Shown piece after piece: positions 1 to 8,538 of a stretch of DNA of 64,000 nucleotides (positions are counted from its first letter, which is position 1; each line of letters opens with the position of its first letter). The stretch comes from Thalassovita sp. (GTDB lineage Bacteria > Pseudomonadota > Alphaproteobacteria > Rhodobacterales > Rhodobacteraceae), in the NCBI RefSeq assembly GCF_963691685.1, contig NZ_OY829290.1:3995001-4059000 (forward strand), read 5' to 3'. The translations under genes and the position numbers were made by a program. The notes under the pieces were generated by a model, which did not search any database, had not been told where the DNA came from, and was given only the letters and a program-made list of their open reading frames with translations.

Positions 1-381
1 GAACCCCTCGAAGTTGCCTCCGTAGCGCCGTCCGCTGCCCCGCCCTGCGCCTCAGCGCCGCCGGTGAAGGGGGTTCTAAGGTTATTACCAAACAGCCGCA
101 AGCGCTTTTTCAACAAAATTCACAAAAAACACAAAAAAGATAGAAAGAGGAATGATTTCAATAACATAGAAGGAGTCGAAGTTGGCGCATCGCTGCAAAA
201 CAGAACGAACCATGCTGCGCAGCGGCGAGAGACACAGCCGGCAGCATGGTTATCCACAAGATTACCCCCAGACTCGGGATATAGAACGCCGAGTCGGAAG
301 GTAAAGAGCCCCCGAGTCGGGGGTCATCCGCGACTCGGGGGCTCTTTCAATGACTGTGGACGAGAAAGTTTACTCGCTAAA
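1..381. other. Non-coding region, GC-rich then AT-rich, with DnaA-box match
   Basis: No gene is supported here. The first 75 bases are GC-rich and end in GGGGGTTC, matching in reverse the GAACCCC at the left edge; a TAG at 23-25 could end a gene lying left of the window, but too little is visible. Bases 76-200 are A-rich. TTATCCACA at 250-258 matches the DnaA-box consensus exactly. From 271 to 347 the element GACTCGG or its complement occurs four times. The reading frame open from 64 to 585 overlaps msrQ on the other strand and looks like chance. Confidence 0.5.
303..347 (-). terminator. Perfect 17-bp inverted repeat, probable terminator of msrPQ
   Basis: Arms 303-319 and 331-347 are perfectly complementary (AAAGAGCCCCCGAGTCG and its reverse complement) around an 11-base loop. 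It lies 35 bases past the msrQ stop codon. Both ends finish in short T runs, so it could act on either strand. Confidence 0.75.
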
Positions 382-984
382 TCAGGCTACGACTCGCGCT
401 TTCCGCCGTTTTGGCAGCCGAAGGGCAAAGAGGAACAGAATCGCCGCCAGATAGATCAAGGGCTCCAGCTGCCAGCCTTTCACCAGCCAGACATAATGGA
501 TGCCGCCGAGCAGAACCGCCGGGTAGGTCAGCTTGTGCAATTTGCGCCAGCCAGCCCCAAGCGCCCGAACCGATCTGTTGTTTGAGGTCACAGCCAGCGG
601 CAGCAATAGGGCAAAGCCCGCCATGCCAATGGTGATATAGGGACGTTTGACAATATCGGCCCAGACCGCCCCCAGTGTCTGCACATCCAGCACAGCCCAG
701 ACCAGAAGATGCGCCAGAACATAGAAGAAGGATAGAAGGCCAATCGCCCGGCGGAACTTCAGCAGGTTGAGGCCCAGATGCCGACGGGCGGGGGTGATCG
801 CCAAGCCAAGGATCAGCAGCTGCAGCGCTAGTTCGCCATATTCATGTTCCAGCGCTTTCACCGGATCAACGCCCAGTGCCCCGTTGATACCCTGCCAGAA
901 CAGAAAGGGCATCGGCAGGAAGCCGATCAGGTAAACCACCCAGGTGGGCAGCTTGCGCGCCTGCCGATTGATGAGATCTACCAT
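382..984 (-). CDS. msrQ: MsrQ, heme-binding membrane subunit of MsrPQ
   Basis: Inner-membrane b-type heme protein (YedZ family) that passes electrons from the respiratory chain to periplasmic MsrP for repair of oxidised methionines. The 200 residues fit the family length. Several hydrophobic helices run from about residue 15 to 190, with histidines in YVLAHLLVW and GGIHYVW placed as expected for heme ligands. I chose ATG 984 because AAGGGG, overlapping the msrP stop, sits six bases upstream; the frame is open further (to 1098) but only inside msrP. The 10-base gap and downstream position show one operon with msrP. Confidence 0.9.
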   Translation of the reverse strand: MVDLINRQARKLPTWVVYLIGFLPMPFLFWQGINGALGVDPVKALEHEYGELALQLLILGLAITPARRHLGLNLLKFRRAIGLLSFFYVLAHLLVWAVLDVQTLGAVWADIVKRPYITIGMAGFALLLPLAVTSNNRSVRALGAGWRKLHKLTYPAVLLGGIHYVWLVKGWQLEPLIYLAAILFLFALRLPKRRKARVVA

Positions 985-994
985 CACCGTCCCC

Positions 995-1903
995 TTAGAA
1001 GTATTTCGAGAGGTCCATGCCTTTATACAGGCTGGCCACCTCACTCTCATAGCCGTTGAACTTGAGGGTCGGGATTCGCTTGGCAAATAGCCCGCCACCG
1101 ATGCGCCGTTCCGAGGCCTGCGACCAGCGTGGGTGATCGACCTCTGGGTTCACATTACTGTAGAAGCCATATTCACGCCCATTGGCCCGGTTCCAGCTGG
1201 TCGGCGGTTCTTTGTCGGTCAGAGTGATGCGCACCACCGACTTGATCGACTTGAAGCCATATTTCCACGGCACCACCAAACGCAGCGGCGCGCCGTTCTG
1301 GTTAGGGATGTCTTTGCCATAGATGCCTGTGGCCATAATGGTCAGCGGATGCATTGCCTCATCCAGGCGCAGCCCTTCCACATAGGGCCATTTCAACACG
1401 CGGGTTTTCTGGCCCGGCATTTCCTCCGGACGATAGAGCGTTTCAAAAGCCACATATTTGGCGCCGGACTGAACGCCCGCCATATTCAACAGATCGGCCA
1501 GTTCAAACCCGTTCCACGGCACCACCATCGACCAGGCCTCAACACAGCGGAACCGGTAGAGCCGTTCCTCAATGGTCATATTGGCCATGATGTCTTCGAA
1601 CTGATAGCCGCCGGGCTTGTCGACCATGCCATCGATCTTGACGGTCCAGGGGCTGGTGGTCAGGGCGCTGGCATATTTCGCCGGATCATCTTTGCCGGTG
1701 CCGAACTCATAGAAGTTGTTGTAGCTGGTGATCTCTTCAAATGTGTTGGCCTTCAGCGCTTCGGCCCGTGCGACGGTGGGCAAACCTGTGACGCCAGCCA
1801 GCCCGACGCCAGCCATGCCTGCCAGCAGGCTGCGCCGCGACAGATATGCGCCCTCAGGGGTCACATCATTTTCACTCAGGTCGTTTTTCCAGCGTCCGGC
1901 CAT
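995..1903 (-). CDS. msrP: MsrP, periplasmic molybdopterin methionine sulfoxide reductase
   Basis: Catalytic subunit of MsrPQ; it reduces protein methionine sulfoxide in the periplasm. A twin-arginine signal starts at residue 22 (SRRSLLAG followed by a hydrophobic stretch and cleavage near VARAEA), fitting export of a folded Mo-cofactor protein. The oxidoreductase molybdopterin fold follows, with the expected Mo-ligand cysteine at residue 120 in YRFRCVEAW. Length 302 is near the family norm. It is the first gene of msrPQ and diverges from the DUF302 gene, with a 217-base shared upstream region containing a palindrome. Confidence 0.93.
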   Translation of the reverse strand: MAGRWKNDLSENDVTPEGAYLSRRSLLAGMAGVGLAGVTGLPTVARAEALKANTFEEITSYNNFYEFGTGKDDPAKYASALTTSPWTVKIDGMVDKPGGYQFEDIMANMTIEERLYRFRCVEAWSMVVPWNGFELADLLNMAGVQSGAKYVAFETLYRPEEMPGQKTRVLKWPYVEGLRLDEAMHPLTIMATGIYGKDIPNQNGAPLRLVVPWKYGFKSIKSVVRITLTDKEPPTSWNRANGREYGFYSNVNPEVDHPRWSQASERRIGGGLFAKRIPTLKFNGYESEVASLYKGMDLSKYF

Positions 1904-2001
1904 AGGAAGTCCTTTCTATTCGTTGCAGGAAACCTAAGCGTTACGGCCAGCGACACCAAACCACATCCTCTCACATTGGCGTGGCGGCATTGAAACATTC
2001 G

Positions 2002-2027
2002 GACATATAGAAAATCGCTAATATGTC
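2002..2027. promoter_or_regulatory. Inverted repeat GACATAT-N12-ATATGTC between msrP and DUF302 gene
   Basis: Perfect 7-bp arms at 2002-2008 and 2021-2027; a third half-match, CTATGTC, follows at 2033-2039. It lies in the divergent intergenic region about 100 bases from each start codon, so a regulator bound here could control both transcripts. No known site is recognised. Confidence 0.45.
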
Positions 2028-2120
2028 TTGACCTATGTCAGTGTGGATGCTCTCAAAGACGCTAACCTCAGCCCGCCGGGGTGAACCGGCTGCACGTCGC
2101 CAGAGGAGGAGAGCGCCCCA

Positions 2121-2579
2121 ATGAGAAACATCCTGAACCCTAAAGTCACCCTATCCCTTGCCGCCGTCTGCCTCAGCGCAACAAGCGCACTGGCGGGGGA
2201 CATGATCAGCTACACCACCAATCAGGACATCGATGATGTGATCTTTGGTCTGGAAAACGCGATCCTGGACGAAGGTCTGGTGATCGACGGCACCAGCCAT
2301 GTGGGCGATATGCTGGAACGCACCCGCGCCGATGTCGGATCAGACGTGGTCCTGTTTGAAAAGGCCGAGGTCTACAGCTTCTGTTCGGCCAAACTGTCCC
2401 GCAAGGTGATGGAGGCCGATCCGATGAATATTGTCTTCTGCCCCTATGACATCTTTGTCGCCACTTTGGCCGGCAAAGACGATGAAACCATCATCGGTTA
2501 CCGCAGCTTCCCAGACGGCCCAATGAAAGAGGTTGAAGCGCTGCTGGACAGCATCGTGCAGTCCGCCATTGGCGAATGA
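2121..2579 (+). CDS. DUF302-family exported protein
   Basis: 152 residues with a cleavable signal peptide (residues 1-25, ending SALAGD), so probably periplasmic. The remainder resembles the DUF302 fold: an N-terminal TxxDxDDVIFGLENAI helix, a central FEKAEVYSFCSAKLS stretch and the MNIVFCPYDIFV core strand. The family has no firmly established reaction. Two cysteines remain in the mature protein. GAGGAGG lies roughly a dozen bases before the ATG. It diverges from msrPQ, and a joint role in envelope stress is possible but only inferred from position. Confidence 0.7.
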   Translation: MRNILNPKVTLSLAAVCLSATSALAGDMISYTTNQDIDDVIFGLENAILDEGLVIDGTSHVGDMLERTRADVGSDVVLFEKAEVYSFCSAKLSRKVMEADPMNIVFCPYDIFVATLAGKDDETIIGYRSFPDGPMKEVEALLDSIVQSAIGE

Positions 2580-2618
2580 TCGGCGCGATCTGTAGCACGG
2601 CCTGTATATAGAGTGTAA

Positions 2619-2649
2619 AACGCCCGGGCAGTAGACTGCACCGGGCGTT
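2619..2649 (+). terminator. Hairpin between convergent DUF302 gene and dgt
   Basis: AACGCCCGG (2619-2627) pairs with CCGGGCGTT (2641-2649), followed by CTTATAT on the plus strand and a TTTTACAC tail on the minus strand. It can end both transcripts. Confidence 0.7.
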
Positions 2650-2678
2650 CTTATATCAGAGGTGATGTTTGGATTGCC

Positions 2679-4019
2679 TCAGGTGCCGGACAGCAGTTCC
2701 GCCACCTCAACCGCATAGCGATCCGTCATGCCGGACACGAAATCGGTCATCGCATGCAGCGCTTCATAATTGCTGCGCACATCGCGCAGGTCCAGGGCCA
2801 CCGCGCGCACCAGTTGGCGTTCATAATCCGGCAGTTGGCTTTCATCCCAACCAGCGCGCTCCAGTGCTTCGAACACCGGCAGGATACCATCCAGAACAAC
2901 GCGGATCACATTGCGCCCGCGCACCTCCAGTTTGGTTTTGCGGGGGGCGGTGAACAGCTGCTGTTTTGCGGCGGATTTGATCTGGGCAAATTCCGGACCC
3001 AGACGCGAATCTGCGATCAGCTCGCCCGAATACCGCCCGGCCATGATGTCATCATAATTCTGCTGGAACGCCTCAACACAGGCATCAATCGCCTTACCGA
3101 TGGCGCGGGCGCGCAGGTAGCAGACCTTCTCATAGTCGCTATAGCTGGACTGATCCCGCGCGTTTTCATCTTTGATCAGGTCCTCCAGCAGGGTGGCGAC
3201 CTTTTCAAACGGCAGATCGCCGGCGGAAAACCCATCTTCGAGATCGACAATATTGTAGCAAATATCATCCGCCGCCTCGACCAGGAAGACCAGCGGGTGA
3301 CGCCGCCACCAACGCTGGCCGGCCTCCCCCTGCTCTTCTTTCAGGCCCAGCGCTGCTGCAACCTCCGCAAAAAGCGGTGCTTCAGCTTCAAACACACCAA
3401 ACTTCTTGGCACCCACATAAGCTTCATCCATGAGGGAGGCCTGAACCGCCGCCGTCATCGGGTATTTGGTGAAGGCGCCCAAAACGGCATTCGACAGGCG
3501 CATGCCGCCGTCGCCGCGATACATCTCCAACCGGGTCAGGATACGGAAGCCCTGCGCGTTGCCCTCGAACTTGATAAACTCTTCCCAGCGGGCGCTGTCG
3601 ATGCCTTTGAACACGCTGCGTGGCTCTTCGAACTTTTCAGCAAACCAGCGCCCGATGGAGGCTTCACCGGAATGACCGAACGGTGGGTTGCCGATATCAT
3701 GCGCCAAAGCCGCCGCATGCACGGTGCCGGCCACCTTATAGGCCTCACCCTGTGCGATGTGCCCTTCGGTTTCCAGCCAATGGCCAACCAGCATGCCCAG
3801 GTTGCGGCCGACGCTGGCCACTTCCTGCGAATGGATCATGCGGTGGCGCAGATGGTCGATATCATAAAGCGGATGCACCTGCGTCTTGTTGGCTAAACGT
3901 CGGTAGGGCGCGGAGAAGATGATGCGGTCAGCATCCTGCACGTGGTTGGGGCGATCCGGCCGTTCCGCACCACCGCTGCCATTGTACCGCGCCGTGTTCA
4001 GCAGCTGTTGCCAGTTCAT
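2679..4019 (-). CDS. dgt: Deoxyguanosinetriphosphate triphosphohydrolase-like protein (HD superfamily)
   Basis: Cytoplasmic dNTPase that splits dNTPs into nucleoside and triphosphate. The N-terminal DRIIFSAPYRRLANKTQVHP signature and the metal-binding HD set (H63 in MIHSQEVASVG, H107-D108 in AAALAHDIGNPPFGHSGE) are all present. Length 446 fits the dGTPase-like group of alphaproteobacteria (shorter than E. coli Dgt). The C-terminal half carries EAADDICYNIVDLEDG, typical of the family. The start ATG at 4019 aligns with the usual family N terminus. It lies downstream of clpB but behind that gene's terminator, so it is probably transcribed separately. Confidence 0.88.
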   Translation of the reverse strand: MNWQQLLNTARYNGSGGAERPDRPNHVQDADRIIFSAPYRRLANKTQVHPLYDIDHLRHRMIHSQEVASVGRNLGMLVGHWLETEGHIAQGEAYKVAGTVHAAALAHDIGNPPFGHSGEASIGRWFAEKFEEPRSVFKGIDSARWEEFIKFEGNAQGFRILTRLEMYRGDGGMRLSNAVLGAFTKYPMTAAVQASLMDEAYVGAKKFGVFEAEAPLFAEVAAALGLKEEQGEAGQRWWRRHPLVFLVEAADDICYNIVDLEDGFSAGDLPFEKVATLLEDLIKDENARDQSSYSDYEKVCYLRARAIGKAIDACVEAFQQNYDDIMAGRYSGELIADSRLGPEFAQIKSAAKQQLFTAPRKTKLEVRGRNVIRVVLDGILPVFEALERAGWDESQLPDYERQLVRAVALDLRDVRSNYEALHAMTDFVSGMTDRYAVEVAELLSGT

Positions 4020-4047
4020 CGCTCATCCTCGTTGTTCATTATAAAAT

Positions 4048-4071
4048 GGGCCCGCCCCATAGGGCAGGCCC
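4048..4071 (-). terminator. Intrinsic terminator of clpB
   Basis: GGGCCCGCCC and GGGCAGGCCC form a stem with one mismatch. On the minus strand the stem is followed by ATTTTAT. It starts about 27 bases past the clpB stop. Confidence 0.75.
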
Positions 4072-4097
4072 GTCATCTTTTACGCAAGCAAACGATG

Positions 4098-6716
4098 CTA
4101 GTGAACCACCGCGTCATTCGGGCGCGGCTTGTTGCTGGCACTGACCCGATCACCGATGACCAGACCCTCGGTTCCAGCACTGACCGTGACCGTGTCACCG
4201 TCTTTGACATCGCCACCCAACAGCATCTCCGCCAGCGGGTTTTGCAGCGCCCGTTGAATCACGCGCTTCAGGGGCCGCGCGCCAAACACGGGGTCATAGC
4301 CAGCATCCGCCAGCCAGGTCTGCGCGGCGCTGTCCAGATCCAGCGTGATCTTGCGGGCCGACAGCCGTTTGGCCAGACGACGCAGCTGGATATCGACGAT
4401 CCCGTCCATGTCCTGACGTCCCAGACGGTCAAAGATGATGGTCTCATCCAGACGGTTCAGGAACTCAGGCCGGAAATGGGCCCGTACTGCATCCATCACA
4501 TCGCGCTTGGCATCCGCAGCATCCGCCCCATCGGGCAGCTGGCTGAGCGCCTGCGCCCCAAGGTTTGAGGTCAGGATGATCAGCGTCTGCTTGAAGTCCA
4601 CGGTGCGGCCCTGACCATCGGTCAGCACACCATCATCCAGCACCTGCAACAGCACGTTGAAGACATCCGGGTGAGCCTTTTCAACCTCATCGAACAGCAC
4701 AACTTGATAAGGACGACGACGCACCGCTTCGGTCAGCACGCCCCCTTCATCATAGCCCACATAGCCCGGAGGGGCACCGATCAGACGGGCCACCGCGTGT
4801 TTCTCCATGAACTCCGACATATCGATGCGCACCATGGCGCTGTCATCGTCAAACAGGAACTCAGCCACGGCTTTGGTCAGCTCGGTTTTGCCAACACCGG
4901 TCGGCCCCAGAAACAGGAATGAGCCAAGCGGCCGGTTCTCATCGTTGAGGCCGGCACGTGCACGCCGTACCGCATTGGCAACAGCGGTGACCGCCGCGTT
5001 CTGGCCGATCACACGGGCATGGAGGTCCTCCTCCATCCGCAGCAGCTTCTCACGCTCCCCTTCCAGCATTTTGGCCGTCGGGATGCCTGTCCAGCGTTCA
5101 ACAACTGAGGCGATCTGTTCCGGGCGGACAGTCTCTTCGACCATCATGCCCGAGCCTTCTTGCGCCTCAGCATCTGCCAGTTTCTTCTCCAGATCCGGAA
5201 TGATGCCGTAAGACAGCTCCCCGGCGCGGGCCAGATTGCCTTCACGTTTGGCGATCTCCAGTTGAGCACGGGCCTGATCCAACAGTTCCTTCACCTCACG
5301 AGCCGATTCCAGCTTGTCCCGGCCGGCCTGCCAGGTGGCGGTCAGCTCGGCGCTGCGCTCTTGCAGCTCCGCCAGGGTTTTCTCCCGGGTTTCCAGACGG
5401 TCCTTGGAGGCTACGTCATCTTCCAGCTTCAGCGCTTCAACCTCGATCTGCATCTGCAGGATCTGACGATCCAGCTGATCCAGCTCTTCGGGTTTACTGT
5501 CGACCTCCATGCGCAGACGGCTTGAGGCCTCATCGACAAGGTCGATGGCCTTATCCGGTAGGAACCGGTCGGTGATGTAACGGTGTGACAGGGTCGCGGC
5601 CGCCACCAGCGCCGAATCTGAAACCCGCACGCCATGATGCACCTCATATTTCTCTTTGATACCGCGCAGGATCGAGATGGTGTCCTCCACCGTCGGCTCT
5701 TCCACCATCACCGGCTGGAACCGGCGGGCAAGGGCCGCGTCTTTTTCCACGTATTTGCGGTATTCATCCAGCGTGGTCGCGCCAACGCAGTGCAACTCAC
5801 CGCGGGCCAAAGCGGGTTTGATCAGGTTCGCCGCATCCATTGCGCCATCGGATTTACCCGCCCCCACAAGGGTGTGCATTTCATCGATGAACAGGATGAT
5901 TTCTCCTGCAGCTTCCGTCACTTCGGTCAGAACGGCCTTCAGGCGTTCCTCAAACTCACCCCGGTATTTCGCCCCGGCGATCAGCGCGCCCATATCAAGG
6001 GCCATCAGCTTTTTGTCACGCAGGGATTCCGGCACATCGCCATTGATGATGCGCAGCGCCAGACCTTCGGCGATGGCGGTTTTACCAACGCCGGGTTCGC
6101 CGATCAGCACCGGGTTGTTTTTGGTCCGACGTGACAGCACCTGCATCGAGCGGCGGATTTCCTCATCACGCCCAATAATCGGGTCAATCTTGCCCTGCTC
6201 AGCCCGTTCGGTCAGGTCCTGGGCGTATTTCTTCAGCGCGTCATAACCTTCTTCGGCGGAGGCGCTGTCAGCCGTGCGCCCTTTGCGGATGTCATTGATC
6301 GCGCTGTTGAGCGTCTGCGGCGACACGGCACCGGCGGTCAAGGCATCCTTGGCTTTGGATTTCACCAAAGCCAGCGCCATCAACAGCCGTTCGACCGGCA
6401 CAAAGCTGTCACCTGCCTTTTTGGCGATGCTCTCAGCCTCGGCCAGCACTTTGCCGGTGGCATTGTCCATGTAAATCTGGCCTGCGTCGCCTGAGATCGT
6501 AGGCTGTTTCGCAACCGCGGCGTCCACGGCTTCGATCACCCGTTCAGGTGCGCCGCCGGCGCGGCGGATCAGGTTGGCGGCCAGCCCCTGATCATCGTCC
6601 ATCAAAGCTTTCAACAGATGCTCGGGAACCAGACGCTGGTGGTTTTCCCGCATCGCAATCGTCTGCGCAGCCTGAATAAAGCCACGCGCACGTTCCGTGA
6701 ACTTGTTCAAGTCCAT
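4098..6716 (-). CDS. clpB: ClpB, AAA+ protein disaggregase
   Basis: ATP-driven hexameric chaperone that pulls proteins out of aggregates together with DnaK. All parts are visible in 872 residues: Clp-N repeats (1-145), first AAA+ module with Walker A GEPGVGKT at 206-213 and pore motif AKYRGEFEERL, the coiled-coil M domain (about 405-525, rich in KDRLETREKTLAELQ-type heptads), and the second AAA+ module with GPTGVGKTE and pore loop GAPPGYVGYDEGG. It is a single gene with its own terminator. A sigma-32-like promoter lies 80 bases upstream, fitting heat-shock control. Confidence 0.97.
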   Translation of the reverse strand: MDLNKFTERARGFIQAAQTIAMRENHQRLVPEHLLKALMDDDQGLAANLIRRAGGAPERVIEAVDAAVAKQPTISGDAGQIYMDNATGKVLAEAESIAKKAGDSFVPVERLLMALALVKSKAKDALTAGAVSPQTLNSAINDIRKGRTADSASAEEGYDALKKYAQDLTERAEQGKIDPIIGRDEEIRRSMQVLSRRTKNNPVLIGEPGVGKTAIAEGLALRIINGDVPESLRDKKLMALDMGALIAGAKYRGEFEERLKAVLTEVTEAAGEIILFIDEMHTLVGAGKSDGAMDAANLIKPALARGELHCVGATTLDEYRKYVEKDAALARRFQPVMVEEPTVEDTISILRGIKEKYEVHHGVRVSDSALVAAATLSHRYITDRFLPDKAIDLVDEASSRLRMEVDSKPEELDQLDRQILQMQIEVEALKLEDDVASKDRLETREKTLAELQERSAELTATWQAGRDKLESAREVKELLDQARAQLEIAKREGNLARAGELSYGIIPDLEKKLADAEAQEGSGMMVEETVRPEQIASVVERWTGIPTAKMLEGEREKLLRMEEDLHARVIGQNAAVTAVANAVRRARAGLNDENRPLGSFLFLGPTGVGKTELTKAVAEFLFDDDSAMVRIDMSEFMEKHAVARLIGAPPGYVGYDEGGVLTEAVRRRPYQVVLFDEVEKAHPDVFNVLLQVLDDGVLTDGQGRTVDFKQTLIILTSNLGAQALSQLPDGADAADAKRDVMDAVRAHFRPEFLNRLDETIIFDRLGRQDMDGIVDIQLRRLAKRLSARKITLDLDSAAQTWLADAGYDPVFGARPLKRVIQRALQNPLAEMLLGGDVKDGDTVTVSAGTEGLVIGDRVSASNKPRPNDAVVH

Positions 6717-6797
6717 CGTACTCTCCTTTTTGCAAGCGCCCGTTCAGGTGTGGCGCCCGCTTTGCGGCACGCCCCGGTATCGGGCCTCAATCTCAAG

Positions 6798-6824
6798 GTG
6801 GGGCGTGTCCCTAATGCGTTCAAG
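6798..6824 (-). promoter_or_regulatory. Sigma-32-like heat-shock promoter of clpB
   Basis: On the minus strand CTTGAA (6824-6819) and CCCCAC (6803-6798) are separated by 15 bases, near the enterobacterial heat-shock consensus CTTGAA-N13-17-CCCCAT. Transcription would begin about 70 bases before the clpB ATG. Confidence 0.6.
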
Positions 6825-6964
6825 ACCCATACTTCAGAAGGTCTCAAATTTCTGCAATTGCTGCCGTATTTTGAACTCAAGAGGTTCTTAACATACGTGA
6901 GGTAGGCTGCCCCAGACCCCGCCAAGAACCGCAAACGGTAGCCATGTAAAACAGTGAGGCGAAA

Positions 6965-7219
6965 ATGCATATTACTCAGATTGAGGTTTCTGACCTGAAC
7001 ACCGCCAAGGGCGAGGCACGCGGTTTTGTGTCCTTTCATTGCGATCAGGGCAACGTTCAGATGCATTGCTCCATCCCCAAGGAAGGCTTGAAAAACCCGC
7101 GCCTGGCGCTGATTTCTGAGGCACTGCGCCAATTGGCCCGCATGCCTGAGTATCGCACCGGTCGCCGCACCTTCTCCTTTGACACCAGTATTCGTGACGC
7201 GGATCCGATGCTGGCCTAA
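6965..7219 (+). CDS. Small conserved hypothetical protein
   Basis: 84 residues, no signal peptide or membrane segment. I do not recognise a named domain. The sequence looks like a compact alpha/beta protein: an N-terminal strand pair (ITQIEVSDLN, GFVSFHCDQG), then an amphipathic helix RLALISEALRQLARM and an ordered C terminus. GAGGCG precedes the ATG. It has good coding character in its frame and stands alone between the divergent clpB promoter and pyrF, 112 bases downstream. Function unknown. Confidence 0.7.
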   Translation: MHITQIEVSDLNTAKGEARGFVSFHCDQGNVQMHCSIPKEGLKNPRLALISEALRQLARMPEYRTGRRTFSFDTSIRDADPMLA

Positions 7220-7331
7220 GGCCCACAGAATTTGCCAACAAAGGAAGGGCGCGCTGCGGCCTTCCTTACCTTGACCAAACCGGTCTATCCCGGCAAAAGG
7301 GCGCAGTTTTACCTGCCGTAGGAGCGCCCAA

Positions 7332-8027
7332 ATGTCCGACGATCGCCTCATTGTAGCCCTTGATGTTCCCGACGCCCTGGCGGGCCTGAACCTGGCCGAA
7401 CAGCTGGGGGACGCCGTATCGTTCTACAAAATCGGTCTGGGCATGCTGACCGGCGGCGGTCTGGCGCTGGCCAATGAGCTGAAGCAGGACCACGGCAAGA
7501 AGATCTTCCTCGATATGAAGCTGTTCGACATCGGCGCCACCGTGGAAAACGCGGTGCGCGGTCTGGCGCAGTTTGATCTGGATTTCCTGACCGTGCATGG
7601 TGACCCCTATGTGGTCAAAGCCGCCAAAGAAGGTGCCGCGGGCAAGGATATGAAGATCCTCGCCGTCACCATCCTGACCTCACTGGATCGCGCGGATCTG
7701 GACGGCGCGCTGATCAAACCCGGCGACATCCGCGATCTGGTGCAGGAACGGGCGGGCAAAGCCTTTGAAGCGGGTGCAGACGGCATCATCGCCTCCCCGC
7801 AGGAGGCCGCATTGATCCGCGCCCTGCCCGAGGCCGAAGGCCGCCTGATCGTCACCCCCGGTGTCCGTCCAGCGGGCGCAGCCCTTGGCGATCAGAAACG
7901 CGTCGCTACCCCGGCGCAGGCTGTCAAAGACGGCGTCGACCACATTGTTGTTGGCCGCCCGGTCTGGCAGGCCGAAAACCCGCGCGCCGCAGCTGAGGCC
8001 ATTCTGGCCGAAATGGCCGCAGTCTAA
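7332..8027 (+). CDS. pyrF: Orotidine 5'-phosphate decarboxylase
   Basis: Last step of de novo UMP synthesis: decarboxylation of OMP in the cytoplasm. The start (LIVALDVPDALAGLNLAEQLG), the catalytic block DMKLFDIGATV holding the D-x-K-x-x-D residues, and the phosphate-binding end VTPGVRPAG with DHIVVGRPVWQAENP are all present. Length 231 is normal. AGGAG lies nine bases before the ATG. Its stop codon overlaps that of the convergent Nudix gene by four bases, so the two mRNAs are antisense at their 3' ends. Confidence 0.96.
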   Translation: MSDDRLIVALDVPDALAGLNLAEQLGDAVSFYKIGLGMLTGGGLALANELKQDHGKKIFLDMKLFDIGATVENAVRGLAQFDLDFLTVHGDPYVVKAAKEGAAGKDMKILAVTILTSLDRADLDGALIKPGDIRDLVQERAGKAFEAGADGIIASPQEAALIRALPEAEGRLIVTPGVRPAGAALGDQKRVATPAQAVKDGVDHIVVGRPVWQAENPRAAAEAILAEMAAV

Positions 8028-8473
8028 ACGCCGCGCTCTTTCAGATACATCGCCAGCCGTTCCGCAAAATGCGGGATGGCTTTGGGGTGGGTAATATATT
8101 CCTCTGGCGCCATCAGCGCCCAGCCCTGCCCCTCATCCCCCAATACAATCTCCTTGCCCCGTTCCTCGGGCAGATGGGCGGCAAAGAACCATTCCGGCAC
8201 ACCTGTCGACGATGGAAACTGCCGCGACCATTCCAAAGCGCTGAGCCGAACCTCCAGCCCCAGCTCCTCGGCGGTTTCGCGCAGAACGCAGGCCTCAGGG
8301 GTTTCACCCGGCTCCGCCTCACCGCCCGGAAAGTCCCAGTAATCGGGCCAGGGAATGTCTGGCTTGTCATCCCGCAGCAGCAACGCCAGACGCTCCCCGA
8401 TGAAGAGGAACAGCTTGGTGCCCCTGAACGCAGGCTGCGCTTCTGTCTTGGTTTCTGACTTCTCCACCGTCAT
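8024..8473 (-). CDS. Nudix hydrolase
   Basis: Hydrolase for a nucleoside diphosphate linked to another group. The Nudix box G-x5-E-x7-R-E-x2-E-E-x-G is intact (from GGEAEPGE through RETAEELGL). The preceding WPDYWDFPGG and a short C-terminal helical region fit a MutT-like single-domain enzyme of 149 residues. I use ATG 8473 (MTVEKSETKT); the frame opens 39 bases earlier but without better support. The gene diverges from dinB with fewer than 70 bases between starts and converges with pyrF. Substrate unknown; nucleotide-pool cleaning is plausible next to dinB. Confidence 0.82.
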   Translation of the reverse strand: MTVEKSETKTEAQPAFRGTKLFLFIGERLALLLRDDKPDIPWPDYWDFPGGEAEPGETPEACVLRETAEELGLEVRLSALEWSRQFPSSTGVPEWFFAAHLPEERGKEIVLGDEGQGWALMAPEEYITHPKAIPHFAERLAMYLKERGV

Positions 8474-8538
8474 TGCCTTTCCTCGCCCGGCTGCATCGCA
8501 TATGTTCACCACCTGTTCACGCTAAACACCTAGGCACC

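Noticed and set aside
64..585. Plus-strand open frame of 173 codons
   Set aside because: It starts in AT-rich non-coding DNA and runs antisense through msrQ; no family resemblance.
985..1098. N-terminal extension of msrQ to 1098
   Set aside because: It lies inside msrP and the ATG at 984 has a good ribosome site.
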